Shown in pieces: positions 12,735 to 25,091 of a DNA stretch of 64,000 bases. Positions within the stretch are counted from its first letter, which is position 1. Every line of letters begins with the position of its first letter. The position numbers were made by a program, and so were the translations under genes. The stretch spans positions 558,001-622,000 of the forward strand of contig JAALGZ010000019.1 of the NCBI GenBank assembly GCA_015227615.1, in the 5' to 3' direction. This stretch comes from Labyrinthula sp. Ha (taxonomy: Eukaryota > Sar > Bigyra > Labyrinthulida > Labyrinthulaceae). A model generated the notes under the pieces. That model made no database searches. It was not told the DNA's origin and worked only from the letters and a program-made list of their open reading frames with translations.

Positions 12735-13590
12735 CCAAAACAAAAGAGGGGTTTTATTCTTTCAAGAAAGATAATCTCAAAAATAACGTTTTCCTAAATA
12801 CAGTTCAATATATATAGAATTAGGTATCCAGTTCACAAGCTTTTTGTTCCTCTTTCACAACTTTCCTGTATTTCCGCTCCAATTTTAGTTGTGCTATTTA
12901 ATGTAGCTAGCACAAATTACATGTTAAACTGTTAAAACACACATTGTATATTTTCGATGAACAGTAGACCTCACCTATAACGTCCATCACTGGAAGAAAC
13001 TATTTTATTTTAGTTGGCTAATTCAAAGCCCCGATTTATCGACGATAAAACAATTTCTAGATTGATTTTAAAATATCTTTTTAGATAAGATGTATCTATG
13101 AGTACACATATGTTGATCCCCCTCTCACAAAGTATTTTACTGAGAGGTAGTTTGTATACTTGGAATATAGCATCAAGTATTAATAATCTACAGAGTAGAG
13201 TTGTAAATATGGGTGATTCAAAGTTATTTATAGTTTCAGGTATAGAAAAACTCAATAAAAATTAGTAAAGGAATCTTGGGTAAGTTTTTCAACAAGATTA
13301 AACAAAGAATTCTCGTCCCTCATTCTGTAAATAAGTGGTAACTGCATGAAAACATCAATTAAATCAGATGGATTTTTTTGAAATAAACATTTTAGCAATT
13401 TTCCTTTTATCATTTATATTTCCTTGGGTACATTGCTTAGTTGCTTCCATTGAATCTTGCTTAGAAAAACTTTGTTAGCCCGTTGTACTCGACATGGGTC
13501 TTATATTCTTGTAAGGATGCGAGAACCCTTTGTCGTTAACTTTCGAATATTATAAATTGTGAAAAATATGAAATATAACAGAGAGATGGT

Positions 13591-13635
13591 CTTAAGTATT
13601 TTTTTAAGTCAATTCAACTTTTCCTAATACTTAAG
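13591..13635. repeat. Perfect 10-bp inverted repeat with 25-nt loop
   Basis: CTTAAGTATT at 13591-13600 and AATACTTAAG at 13626-13635. The arm is A/T-rich and itself contains CTTAAG. No adjacent gene explains it, and it may be chance. Confidence 0.3.
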
Positions 13636-14496
13636 TTTAGATCGGTGACAAGATACTGTTAATTGGTAACTCAAAGGCCCTGCAAGGGGTCAAACTCTTG
13701 CCAATTCATGAGTTTAAGATAATAAGAGTCCATTTTTTCGAAAAATTGAAGTATCTATACATAACCATGCTCATCCTTTAAAACTTTACTTTCCATTTAT
13801 AGGCGTTTATATTCATACTGAGTTGAAACCTAAGCAATCAAACTGTTAATAATCCCTTCCACAGTCGACACAATAGAGCCCTTTATACTGTAAAATGGGC
13901 AACCCGGCTTCTGACTCAGAATTATCTACCCAGAGATGATCCATCCTAGATATCAAAATTGCTAGACCCAAAATCCTGAAAAACCCGAAATTGGGGTCAT
14001 GCAATTGTGCACATAGTCTTTACTTTCGAGAAACACAGATGTGCTTGTGCAGCAAGACCTCTACATAATATTTCTGGGTGTATACTACCCTACATTCTGT
14101 ATGACTAGAAACTTAACTATAATGATATAAGATAATATATTCATAGTAGGTTAAGATCTCGTTGTCATAGCATACGTAATACCAACAAACAAATAGCCTT
14201 AGAGTAACTTCATTCGGGTAGAGAGTAAACTCCTTTGAAATAGGAATACTATTAGACTCTCCGTTTTAGCAACAGCAATCTCAAATCTCTATTATAATTA
14301 TCGCACATCATTAAGTTTATGATGAAGATTAGGCTTTTCCAGGAATCATGTCCTTGTCGTAAATATTATCCGTAATTAGATATTTGCAACATTTTTATAG
14401 AATCGCATATCATCTAAGTCAGTTTCGTTCCGTTTTTTCTATTAACCATCTCATTCTGATCATTTAGTAGTTTGTTCCCAACATTGAAAAAATATA

Positions 14497-14524
14497 CTCC
14501 TCTGAATAAATATTCATAGAGGAG
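14497..14524. repeat. Compact hairpin, 12 paired bases
   Basis: CTCCTCT-GAATA, a 2-nt loop, then TATTC-AT-AGAGGAG: 7+5 bp with a two-base bulge. It is isolated in gene-free DNA; it could be a small structured RNA element or chance. Confidence 0.3.
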
Positions 14525-17500
14525 AATCATCAGAGTAATCTAACCAGGATATGAACTATTTTTTTGAGTTACATAAGTATTTAGATTTATAAGATCACTA
14601 AATATGATCAAACTTAATTAAGGAATGCAGCAAGATTAAGTTGTCCTTGTTCATAAATCAAATCGTTTTTTAAAGTTTAAACAGTACAAAGTTTTATTAT
14701 ATAATGTAAATTATACCCTCTATTGTATTAATTTTTATCGTTTGAGTTATTTCAATCCTTCTTTGCAGTCTAGTAAACATATAAAAGGGTATGAAACCAC
14801 AATAGAAACAAGATTTTGTCTTAGCATTGACTAGAGTCACCAGTGACATTAGGAAGTAACTTGGAAAATATCCCAAAAATTACTAAATAACGCAATAAAA
14901 ATATTGGATCTATTACTCTTATTCATTTTTTTGAATGAGTAAAAACTTCCTGCGGACAATTATAAAATTGCGATGAATTGTTTTGGAAAGAGAAAGGAGA
15001 AAAACTATAAGGTAACATAATTGAGCTAGAACACTAATAGATAATTCTTAACCTCCCCAACTTTGAAGCTTAAGAAGCTGTGCATTCATTACAACAGCTC
15101 CGTGCTATATTCACCAAAAATAAATGAATAGAATAGAGATACAAAATGTTACTTATAAATAGTTTTGTTATCAACAAGTTTTAATATCTAGCTTGATATC
15201 CTTGAAAAACTATTTTTTCTACATTTTCCGACAGATTGGTTTTAATATCGACGAACAAGCATGTATTGAATCTTGAAAGCCATTACCAAGAAAATATGGC
15301 ACATATTGTCCAATTACCCAGATCTTTAACATGAAGCTTTTACTCAATTTATTAGTATGTATAGAATCATGAAATAATTTTAATCATTCTGATTAGTTCA
15401 TAAATTGAATGTTACCGTTGTATATATGCAGAATATCGTTTTCACGTCAACCATCGGATTACAATGGAAAATAAAAGAAATCCAATGAGTGTGAAACGGT
15501 TAATCTATACTTTTCTTAATTATATATTTTAACTGAAGGTTAGCTTAAAAGGTAGATGGAGTTTATGGTAGTGATTTAAACTCTACCCCGAACCGAATTT
15601 TGAGTATTTTATGAATGGGACCTGCAAATGTTAATTCTTGTGAATTGCCCCAAGATGTCGGTAGAAGCTGTGTCATGCACCTTTCATTCGTGAAGACTAT
15701 AATAATTGAAGACCACTAGAAAAAGGAGAGCAAGCTTAATAATAAGTATAATAGGACCTTCTACTTGGGATGTTTTGATTGATTGTAAATGAATAGAGGG
15801 GGAGATACTCTTCATCTGAAGTTTAAGGCTAAGTGGATGCTATTAGTACAAACCGTACACCATTCCTTGCAGCTAAAAATAGTTTAGTTACAGTTAACTC
15901 AAGTGTAATTAGATGAAATTCTGACGTATATGAGTTATTATTTTTACAGGTCGGAGAGAACCTATTGCTAGTTACTGTATCACGGTGCACATGAGCTGCA
16001 GAGTTCTACGAGAAACTTAAGTTAAGGAAATAGTGGAATCGTTCTATATCTTACTTCTTTCGCTTTTTGAGAATGAGCTCTATAGCTGAGCATGTTTGTA
16101 CTTGTTCAGAAATAAACAAACCATTCAGCATAGTTTTCTTATTTCCCTGTTCATATGGGGTGATGTTTAGGTCAATCAGATACCGAACTATAAATATAGT
16201 TATTGCGCATTTTCATCTGATAATAATAGGAAACATTGTTTTAACATAATAATATTCATTCTTCCCTGTTGAAATCTCGTCAACATTCGGGTGCTTCTAG
16301 ATCTTTTTGAAGAACATAAGCTCGTACCTGGTATTCAACAAAGCAAAAATTTGCGGGAGCAGTTGGTATGGTGAATGGTTTGACAGAAACCGGCGCCTAA
16401 ACTGCCTAAGGTATGGAGGCAGAAATTTCAATTTGCTGATTGATGCTTAGACAACTACGTTAGGAAAGCAACACGGCCTCCTTGCGCTAAACAATAGCTT
16501 CTCACTTTAGACTAAATATGAAGCTACCTAAGAATGATTATTCATAAATTTAAATCTATAAACAAAATACGCATTCTTTAAAGCAAGATACTTACATCTC
16601 CACTAAGCAGAAATTAATATTATAAACTATCAATTTATCGATGCACGTTGTTGCTAGCTGTTATTAACAATATACCACCCTTTTGAGTTAAACATACCCT
16701 TCTCTCAAAAACATTTTCTTCAAAAAAAAACTCAAACGAAAAATAAAGGATAAACTTATTTTACTTGTTTTCTTTTGTAACCAAAACAATTAGTTTCTTA
16801 GTAGAGAGAAGTTATTAGGAGATATTATGTTTAATATTCACGGGAACCGTTCATGAATCCAGTCATTGTAACTCTCATTTAAAACTATTCAGATTTGCCC
16901 AAAATATTCTTGGCTTTTTGTACTATTCGATATTTTGTGATAATTTTGGGCTGAATCCCCTAGCTAAGCATAAATCGAGAGTAGAAAACATACCAAGATC
17001 GAGAACTTTGTCTCGTATAATTATTGAATCGATTTGAATAATATTCTTTCTTGTTTTATTAAAAATATCTCGATTTAACTTATAGTATACTTACTAGAAG
17101 TATTTTGAAAAACAACTGATTAGAATATAAACTATTCACAATTGTTTTTAAAATCTTATCTAATAAAGCTTTTCTTATCCATCATAAGTCAATATTATTG
17201 AAAATAGATAGTTTTCCTATTGTTTGTCTTCAATTATTTGCAATAAATATTCATAATGAAATATATTCTCGTGTATTCAAGTACTTCTCGAACAAGAAAT
17301 AATTTCTCGAAATCTTGTTATATCCCGAATTAATCAATATTAAGAATCGGTATTATTGAAATGATTGAACGAACTTTTCTTACCTAGGAACAGTTTGTGT
17401 TAAACAAAATTCTACAAGCGTATTCAAGCCGAAATTAGATAAACCATTGACCCTTTTAAACCAGAGCTAGCTTGTTCTTAAAACATAATTTTTACAACCA

Positions 17501-17532
17501 AAATACAACAAAATCCAAAGTAAATAAGAAAA

Positions 17533-19320
17533 ATGCCACTTGATAGCATCTTATACGACTTAAAGGTGGTTCCAAGGTTGCTTAAGCTTCTCAAATCTTT
17601 GAATATGCTGCGAAAAAAAGGTTATGTTGTGACAGATTTTTGGTATAGAGCTTATAATATGAACCCTTCTAAAGCGTGTTTAATCCAAGGAGATAAAACT
17701 TACACATATCAAGATGTGGAAGATCTTTCAAACCAATGGGCAAACTTTCTTCTTACAAAGAATATAGAAAAAGGATCTGTTATTTCCCTTCTATATTCAA
17801 ATTCACCCTTGTTTGTTATTATCTGGTTGGGAATTACAAAAGCTGGATATAAAGTTGCTTTATTAAATACAGCTGTAAAAAGAAAAGGATTAATCCATTG
17901 TCTAAAAATAGTTGATACAAAACTTTTAGTCTATGATCCAGAACTTTCTCAACAGGTTGATGACATTATTGAAGAAATTCCTGATATAGAACTCTATAAG
18001 GAAAACTTTAATATTGATTTAGAAAATATATCTAAAGAAAAAATAGATAAAAAGCATAGAGAGAATCAAACAGTTTCAACTCCATTTGGATATATATATA
18101 CTTCTGGAACAACTGGGTTACCTAAAGCTGCAATAGTTATGCATGTAAAGATGATAGGTTTTGGTATGACTTTACACTATATGTTTAAGATACAACAAAA
18201 AGATATTATATATACTTGTTTACCTTTATTTCATTCTTCTGGTGGTGGTCTTGCAATTGGTGTAATGTTATATTTAGGTGGAACCGTAGCTATAGGAAAA
18301 AAGTTTAGTGCAAAGAATTTTTTTGAAGAGTGTACAAAATATAACGCAACAGTAACACAATATATAGGAGAAATTTGTAGATACTTGTTAAGTACACCAA
18401 AAGGAGAGTTTGATAAGAAACATAAGATAAGAATAGCAGTTGGAAATGGCTTAAGACCTGAAATTTGGGATAAGTTTCAAGATAGGTTTAATATAAGAGA
18501 GATTGGTGAATTTTACGGATCTACAGAAGGAAATAGTGCAACTATAAATTACTGTACAAAAAAAAGAGATCGTGGATTTTGTGGAAGATATGGACCAATA
18601 TTAACAAAATTAGCTGGGATCAAAATAGTTAAGTTTGATATAGTTGAAGAAAAGCCAGTTCGAGGAGAAGATGGTTTTTGTATTGATTGTAAAAAAGGTG
18701 AAGTTGGAGAAATGTTATTTATTATAAATCCAAAACAAGCAAAATCAACTTTTCATGGATATGAAAATAATAAAGAAGCAACAGAAAAAAAAATAATAGA
18801 AAATGTTTTTAAAACTGGTGATAAATATTTTAGAACTGGTGATTTGATGGTACAAGATAAATATGGATATTTTAAATTTATTGATAGAATTGGAGATACC
18901 TTTAGATGGAAAGGTGAAAATTGTAGTACAACAGAAGTAACTGAAATTATTGGAAATATAAAAGGTATTGAAGAGGTAAATGTCTATGGTATACAAATAC
19001 CAAATAATCTGGATGGAAGAGCACCAACTGCAGGAATAATACCAGTTGATGGAGATATGGATAATGTAGATTTGAAAAAATTGAGTGAAGTTTTATTTGA
19101 ACAACTTCCTTCTTATGCTATACCTATTTTTATAAGAGTTTTACCTGAGATGGAAATTACTGCAACTATGAAACACCAAAAAGTTCAATTGAGAAATGAA
19201 GGTATTGACTTGACTAAGATTAAAGATAAAATGTATTGGTTAAATCCAGAAAGTAAGATGTATGAATCTTTTGGCCAAGCAGAATATGAGGCAGTTGTTC
19301 AAGGTGAAGTGAAGATCTAG
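17533..19320 (+). CDS. Very-long-chain acyl-CoA synthetase / fatty acid transport protein (SLC27/FATP type)
   Basis: 595 aa, close to the usual 600-650 of the family, and intronless. The enzyme activates long-chain fatty acids to acyl-CoA with ATP and CoA at membranes and couples this to uptake. ANL-superfamily motifs are in order: AMP-binding loop YIYTSGTTGLPK (about 187-198), YGSTEGN (about 327-333), TGDL (about 435-438), the FATP/VLACS signature DRIGDTFRWKGEN (about 451-463), and the C-terminal lysine region ATMKHQKVQLRNEG. The N-terminal 30 residues are basic/hydrophobic with a possible membrane segment near SVISLLYSNSPLFVIIWLG. ATG at 17533 follows an A-rich leader. It ends in TAG. Codons are strongly A/T-ending, unlike the convergent Nudix gene 357 bp away. 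Substrate range cannot be read from the sequence. Confidence 0.93.
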   Translation: MPLDSILYDLKVVPRLLKLLKSLNMLRKKGYVVTDFWYRAYNMNPSKACLIQGDKTYTYQDVEDLSNQWANFLLTKNIEKGSVISLLYSNSPLFVIIWLGITKAGYKVALLNTAVKRKGLIHCLKIVDTKLLVYDPELSQQVDDIIEEIPDIELYKENFNIDLENISKEKIDKKHRENQTVSTPFGYIYTSGTTGLPKAAIVMHVKMIGFGMTLHYMFKIQQKDIIYTCLPLFHSSGGGLAIGVMLYLGGTVAIGKKFSAKNFFEECTKYNATVTQYIGEICRYLLSTPKGEFDKKHKIRIAVGNGLRPEIWDKFQDRFNIREIGEFYGSTEGNSATINYCTKKRDRGFCGRYGPILTKLAGIKIVKFDIVEEKPVRGEDGFCIDCKKGEVGEMLFIINPKQAKSTFHGYENNKEATEKKIIENVFKTGDKYFRTGDLMVQDKYGYFKFIDRIGDTFRWKGENCSTTEVTEIIGNIKGIEEVNVYGIQIPNNLDGRAPTAGIIPVDGDMDNVDLKKLSEVLFEQLPSYAIPIFIRVLPEMEITATMKHQKVQLRNEGIDLTKIKDKMYWLNPESKMYESFGQAEYEAVVQGEVKI

Positions 19321-19677
19321 TTTTTCTTAACTGTATTGAATACTAATATACTATCTATTCTACAATAAATGAGTCTAAGAAAAAAGTCAAGTTGAAATTA
19401 TAATTTTATCTTTGAGTTTGAAAGGGATAGAAATATATTTCATACAAAGTTTTCTTATTCACTTGTTTTGAAAGTTTTTGTTTATACCAGAAAAATAATT
19501 TTCAAAATCAACTTTCCTTACTTAAAGTTCTGAAGAAAAAATTGAGTCATGGCTCATAACTCATAATATGAACCATGACTCAAATAAGAAAGCAAGACAA
19601 TACTCTAAACTCTTATTTGTTCACACGTTTTTGACAAAAAAGTTTCCCTTAACATACCTCTAAAACTAAAACAAATT
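19321..19677. other. Convergent 3' spacer with hairpin
   Basis: A 357-bp spacer between the FATP (+) and Nudix (-) stops. Its main feature is the 17-bp hairpin at 19542-19583. The remainder is A/T-rich with no ORF. Confidence 0.55.
19542..19583. terminator. 17-bp hairpin in the FATP/Nudix 3' spacer
   Basis: TTGAGTCATGGCTCATA, an 8-nt loop, then TATGAACCATGACTCAA: 16 of 17 positions pair (one C:A mismatch). It sits 221 bp past the FATP stop and 94 bp past the Nudix stop, so it could form in either 3' UTR. It also holds two opposed TGAGTCA sites (AP-1/Gcn4-type). Calling it a terminator or 3'-end element is inference. Confidence 0.45.
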
Positions 19678-20394
19678 CTATTCAACAACTGTTTGAACAA
19701 CCTCTTTAAACTCTTGTAGAATTGCTGCTGTTGCACCCCAAATAATCTCGTCATTCACTACAAATGCTGGTGCTTTAAAACTCCCCAAAACTTCAACTTT
19801 CTTTAACTCGCACATCAACAGATCTTCAACACTTAACGAGATCACGTTTTCCACTTCTCGTGGATGTGGATCAAGCATCCCGCTTAAATCTTCTCCATTG
19901 AAAATTGCAACATAAGGAGCTACTATAAACCCACTCACAGGTATATAAACTTCTGTCAAACTTCCAATAACATTTAATAAACTTGTTGGAATACCAAGTT
20001 CTTCAAAGGTTTCTCTTTCAGCAGTCACTTGAAGATTAATATCCTCTTCATCGAAAGATCCACCAGGAAGACAAACTTGACCTGAATGATGTCCAGAATA
20101 ACTACGCCTTTTTTCCAAAGTTATGAATACTTCATCATCTAGATTATTTAATATTATCATAACTGCACTTTCTCGAAAGGGGAGGTTTCTTCTTCTTACC
20201 TCTGACGCACCTAATCTCTTTGCAGCATCGCTTGGCAGAACTGGAGCGTGCGAGTTCTCACCTGGAAGAGAAGAATTTTGCACAAAATAACTTTGCAGTG
20301 ATGTAAAGAACTGATTTGAGTGTTTTTCTGGTGAAACTGAGGAAGCAGTAGTTAGATTGGCAAGAAGACGTCGTAATCTTATCGATGACTTCAT
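19678..20394 (-). CDS. NUDT7/NUDT8/Pcd1-type Nudix CoA diphosphatase
   Basis: 238 aa from the ATG at 20392-20394. The CoA-specific Nudix subfamily signature is intact: EKRRSYSGHHSGQVCLPGG (the LTKR..L..H.GQV.FPGG motif), followed by the Nudix box, FDEEDINLQ then TAERETFEELGI, carrying the REx2EE metal-binding core. The family cleaves CoA, acyl-CoA or oxidised CoA to 3',5'-ADP and phosphopantetheine. The first 35 or so residues are rich in Arg and Ser with no acidic residue before residue 23 (MKSSIRLRRLLANLTTASS), suggesting mitochondrial import as for NUDT8. The C-terminus (QTVVE) is not a peroxisomal PTS1. Codon use is balanced, unlike FATP. Convergence with an acyl-CoA synthetase gene is a plausible metabolic link. 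Confidence 0.9.
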   Translation of the reverse strand: MKSSIRLRRLLANLTTASSVSPEKHSNQFFTSLQSYFVQNSSLPGENSHAPVLPSDAAKRLGASEVRRRNLPFRESAVMIILNNLDDEVFITLEKRRSYSGHHSGQVCLPGGSFDEEDINLQVTAERETFEELGIPTSLLNVIGSLTEVYIPVSGFIVAPYVAIFNGEDLSGMLDPHPREVENVISLSVEDLLMCELKKVEVLGSFKAPAFVVNDEIIWGATAAILQEFKEVVQTVVE

Positions 20395-23300
20395 TTTCTT
20401 TTCTTTTATATTTTATGAACTATATGACGTGGCATATTTTGGGCAATTATCGATTTTACGTACTTTATTTATATATGCATAATGAGAACCTAAACTACTG
20501 CCTATATGCACTTAAAGGAACACAAAAATTTAATAAAACAGTACCAAAGCGGAATAAAATAACCTTAAATACTATTTATATAAAAACTTATCTCGATGTT
20601 AACTACATTTAACTTCTTCTGAACATTTCAGATTTGCACAGATAACATGGTTGATGAGGTGGAGTAGAACAGAATGGAACCTCATGCTGATAAAAGTGAA
20701 GAGTTCCCCCGAGAAATATTATTAAAATAATTTAAAATAAGGATGAACCTTATATTTTTATCTTAACTCAGTTTGTCATTAGAAATAGGATGCTATTGAC
20801 TTCACTTTTTTCTTAACTTGGGTGCATTTTCAAATGCAGAATCTGCAACAGCACTCTACTGGAGCATTAAGACTTTAAAAATGCAACATAATGATACTAA
20901 TGATTAAATGTTATAATAGACTTATTAATTTTTGTACAATGCATTATCTTGTCACTTGTTTCTCTTGGTTCTATACTTGCAAGATCTGAATTTGTTGATA
21001 ACTAAACTGAGACTGTTTGGCTCCATATGACAGGTCATCGAGGGTATGTCCTCGAATTATACATGACAAATGCTGTGTTAATGAGCTATAAGACATTTTT
21101 ACTCTTAGTAAAGCTAATTAATCATTTTCTCTTCCAGAAAATTCAAAATAAATAGATTTCCATATTCTAAGTAGTTTATGGAATATCTATAACGTAATAA
21201 TCTAGATATTATAGTACTTGTAATTATCAGCTTGCTTAATCAATATTACCATAATAAATATAACTATTTGGAGTTTATAACATTTAAATCCTAATGGGAA
21301 TCTACTTGCAATTTAGCAAAACTACCAAAACGCTACCTTGCGCTGTACTAAACAACACAACTAATATTAGTTCACAAGAAACAGTTCAAAAGCGCAAAAG
21401 TCATGATTTTGAACTTCTTATGCCTAAAAAAATTCAAACTTAATCCAAAAAAAATAAAAATCTAAATTAGTTTCCAGCTTTCCAATTCTTACATTATCTG
21501 TATTGACATTACCAGACTCATCGGTAGCATTTCTACTTTGCTCTAGATTTCGACTAAATAAACACTTCATCCATGCCTCCATCCATATAGAATCTAAAAC
21601 CAGGCATTCACGCGAAATAATACATTATCAAAAACCGGAAACCATTAGAATATTGTTTAGATTCCTTCATTTATATACTTAACGTAGCTGATGCACGACG
21701 GAACCAGTAGATATGCAATCTAATTTGATGAACAATCTCTATCTCAGAAATTACTATCCAGGAAGTGAATTTACTACTAGATTCGAAAGTTATCAAATAC
21801 TTTGATATTTATTTTTAAATTCCAGGAAAAAATATATAAGATAGAAGTTTCAATCATTTCACTCAAGGACTATATAGATGTAAATAAGTCTGTGTTTGAG
21901 GTTCAAGTTTAGAGTCCATGTTACACATATGATTAAATGATTAGAGTTCAGGTTATTATTTTGCATTAATCTAACTTTTGAAAGATTACATGCAGAGCCA
22001 CTCTTGTGTCGGATTCTGGAGGAAATTAAAATGCATCATGGAACTATATTATTAGAAAGCTTGTATTGTGGCTAAATAACAAATATTTGCTTAGAAAAAT
22101 GTAATATCAAATGCACTGATCCTACTTAAGGATATATTCAAATTAAGAAGAATGTGATTTGGTTTCTTTATATTCTAATTATCCCATACCACTTATAAAC
22201 TTAGTGTAGGGATAAAGATTTTGAACGTGGCTTAATTAATTGACTCTAGTAACAAGTAAACCGAGTTCTAAGATCGGGAAAGAAAAAGCTATATATAACA
22301 AATTGTTTAATACCTATTAACCATTCCATGACCCTAATTGTTTATTTACAGCTCTTGTGGGTTTACACAGCAATTCAAACAGGTACTGTCTTTCTGACTT
22401 ATAGACTATTATTGCTCTAATTATTTCACAGGTAGTATTATTGATGAGAAGTGGATAGAGATAACTAGAATTTTCATTTCAATGTTCAGATGAACATATT
22501 ACCAACAAGAACTATCATCTATTCTCTTCAAAATCCTCATTAGGCGAGGTAATAAACTCATTGTAAGCTATATTCAAGATGACAAACTCTATGAATATAA
22601 AAGACAGCATCAACGGAAAGTAATAGAAGCTACAAATGAGACTTAAGGGCCCTATCCTAAAAGTTCATTTGATGGAAAAATTGGGCTCAGGTATTGGTGT
22701 ACATCATTCTAAGAATTATTAATGCTCTGGGTGATAGAAAAGTGTATTTCAGGGGAAGTGGCTTAATTAATGAAACAAGATTATTAACATAAATGAAGAG
22801 CATGTGTATGAAATCACCCCAAAATATTTATGAAAATGTCAACTAGGATAGCACAAAAAACAAGACTCAGTTAGGTCACAAATTCAAGATTTCAGGAAAT
22901 CATATACAAAATTCTAAAAATGCATCCTATAACTTAATACTGCCTCTAAATGATACGAGAAAAAGTTTATCAAGATTAGCACAAGGAATTTAAATTTGTG
23001 CGATCTGTGAAGCATCTTAACGTAATCATTTTTTCAACAATATAACTCTAAAGTTGAAACTGGTCCCTGTGCAAAAACTTCTATAAAGTAAGATCATCTA
23101 GACATCTGCCATAATATTGAGACCCGGAACGTTGGGATCATTCAGAAAACCCTATCAATGCTAAATAAAGTACTAATTCTGTTAATGTAACATGTGATCA
23201 CTGGGACGAAGAGAAATAAAATAGTATGAGACCATTCATAATCTTTTCCAAATTCTCATATTTGAAAAAATTTCCACAATAAGCAATTTAGATCGCATTA

Positions 23301-24431
23301 GAAGGTGAAAAATTGATAAGAGTGGCCTTTGACAGCAGAAAATTAGAATGTTGCAGGAGATTCAGTTTATATTGTCAGTAAATGGTGCATCCACTCAGAG
23401 AAATTTCTTTGACGCAATTACTTGTGTGTTTTCATATTATTTTTTTGTTCAAAACTTGTAGCAGATGAATATATAGCGGAAAACTAAACAAGTCTATATA
23501 TTCCTTTTTACTGGTAAACAGTATATTCTATTTTCCCAGAGAGCAGGCATCTTGTTAGTGAGCTTAAAATCCTTGTGAGGTTAAGACGGGTTTCTGATTG
23601 AATTTATGAAATTATTCCCTTTCATTTTTTACTATGAACAACTTATTTATTAAACGCATCAGTTGACCTTTCTTAAATTAAACTTTTGCTTTATGTTATA
23701 AAGATAATAGTAAAACCAAAAAAGGTAGCCTTTAGATTACTTGCAAAGCATAATCATTGATATTATGCTGAGTACGTGGCAGACGTCAACCATCCTGATA
23801 ACGGAGAAAACATGGATATATCCCTTCTCATTGTCAAAGCTTGTACATTACCTAGTCATATGGCAAACAAAGGAAATTTGATACTATATATTCATAGATA
23901 TCAGTTGGTTCAGACAGCATGGCTAAAGGTTAAGTAGATAATTCACGAAGAAACATGTCAGCGCTTTTATTATCTTCACGTCTTCATTTTCCATATTATA
24001 CAAGGGTCTTTCAAGTTGCCAAATATAAAATTCCATCATATACATCCTCTTGTTATACTGAGGGAGAGGTCAGCATATGATTAGGTCTACATATACGCAT
24101 TTAAGCAAGTTTCGCAAAGAAATATTTAATAGAGAATAATCTTGGGAAATCAACGAGACTAGACAATAAAAATGGACCATTACATACACCAGGAAAGTAA
24201 CTTGATAATTGGTTGGATTGGATGACTTAAATTGAATCTTTTATACGGTTCTGTAAGTGACCGAGTTGTCTTTGCGTGGACAGTAAGAGAAATAATTGGT
24301 CACAGTTGCAAGTATACAATGTTAAAACAATCCAAATGTATCTAAGGGTGGCAGCTTTGTACATTGTAGCTCTTACCCCGTACAAAGTTTCCACCTTTAT
24401 CTCTGCAGCTTCAAGACGCTTTTAGCCTCTT
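20395..24431. other. Gene-empty divergent gap (4.0 kb)
   Basis: This runs from the Nudix start to the outer end of the left arm of the inverted repeat. The longest ORF is 75 codons, right at the Nudix 5' side and without features. No repeats, RNA genes or mobile-element parts were recognised; base composition looks even and not low-complexity. Confidence 0.55.
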
Positions 24432-24717
24432 GAACATCACTGCAATCGCATACTCTGTGACCGAGTTTTTTCTGTCGCTTGGCACGAACCAAGGAGTACT
24501 CTTTATTGTTTCATAGACTAAATTCCCTGAATAAGATAATATGGCTGGAACTGATAAAAAAGATGAACTATTTAGTCATTGTTTCACTTTTTTGTACTTT
24601 CTCTTTGGTGCTCATTTTTTTAGTCACCAGTCCAATAGTCATAGTTCCGAATTTGCAGTTTTAAATATTTCACGCTGAAATTCATATTCCGTTATTCTAC
24701 AGTAATAGGATATTCAA

Positions 24718-24808
24718 TCATGTGTATGAAAATGATCATGAACACTAGTTATATAAATATTGTATATATTATATATGGTTATACTATATTCATACATTTA
24801 CACATGAA
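24718..24808. repeat. Nested imperfect inverted repeat upstream of the bZIP-like gene
   Basis: TCATGTGTATGAA at 24718-24730 faces TTCATACATTTACACATGA at 24790-24808 across a very A/T-rich core. The same structure is in the right arm (28693-28783). It may be regulatory or just A/T-rich structure. Confidence 0.3.
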
Positions 24809-25091
24809 TCAATAAATGTGCATGAACAAATGAATTTCTTACCCAGTTTATTATATCCTTCATTGATTTTCCGCAGTTTCTATTGAAGAAAACTCTAGTG
24901 CAAAACAAGTATTAAAACCAGTCTACTTTGTCCATCTCGTTTGTGTGAATAAAATAAATAAACTGTATTTTTATTTTGTAACCAAAATAATACTGAATAG
25001 TTAAAAAATAACATTTCAAAGGTACTCAAAGTTTAAACTTATCAAAAACTAACCAAAATCAAAAGTTTCAAACATAAAAAAAAAACTAAAT

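Larger units (their letters stand above)
12735..17532. other. Gene-empty divergent gap (4.8 kb)
   Basis: This lies between the starts of the 223-aa membrane protein gene (-) and the FATP gene (+). The longest ORF is 81 codons (13010-13255, minus), with no recognisable features. It contains two small inverted repeats, 13591-13635 and 14497-14524. The 500 bp before FATP turn A/T-rich and end in an A-rich leader just before the ATG. No RNA gene or transposon was recognised. Confidence 0.6.
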
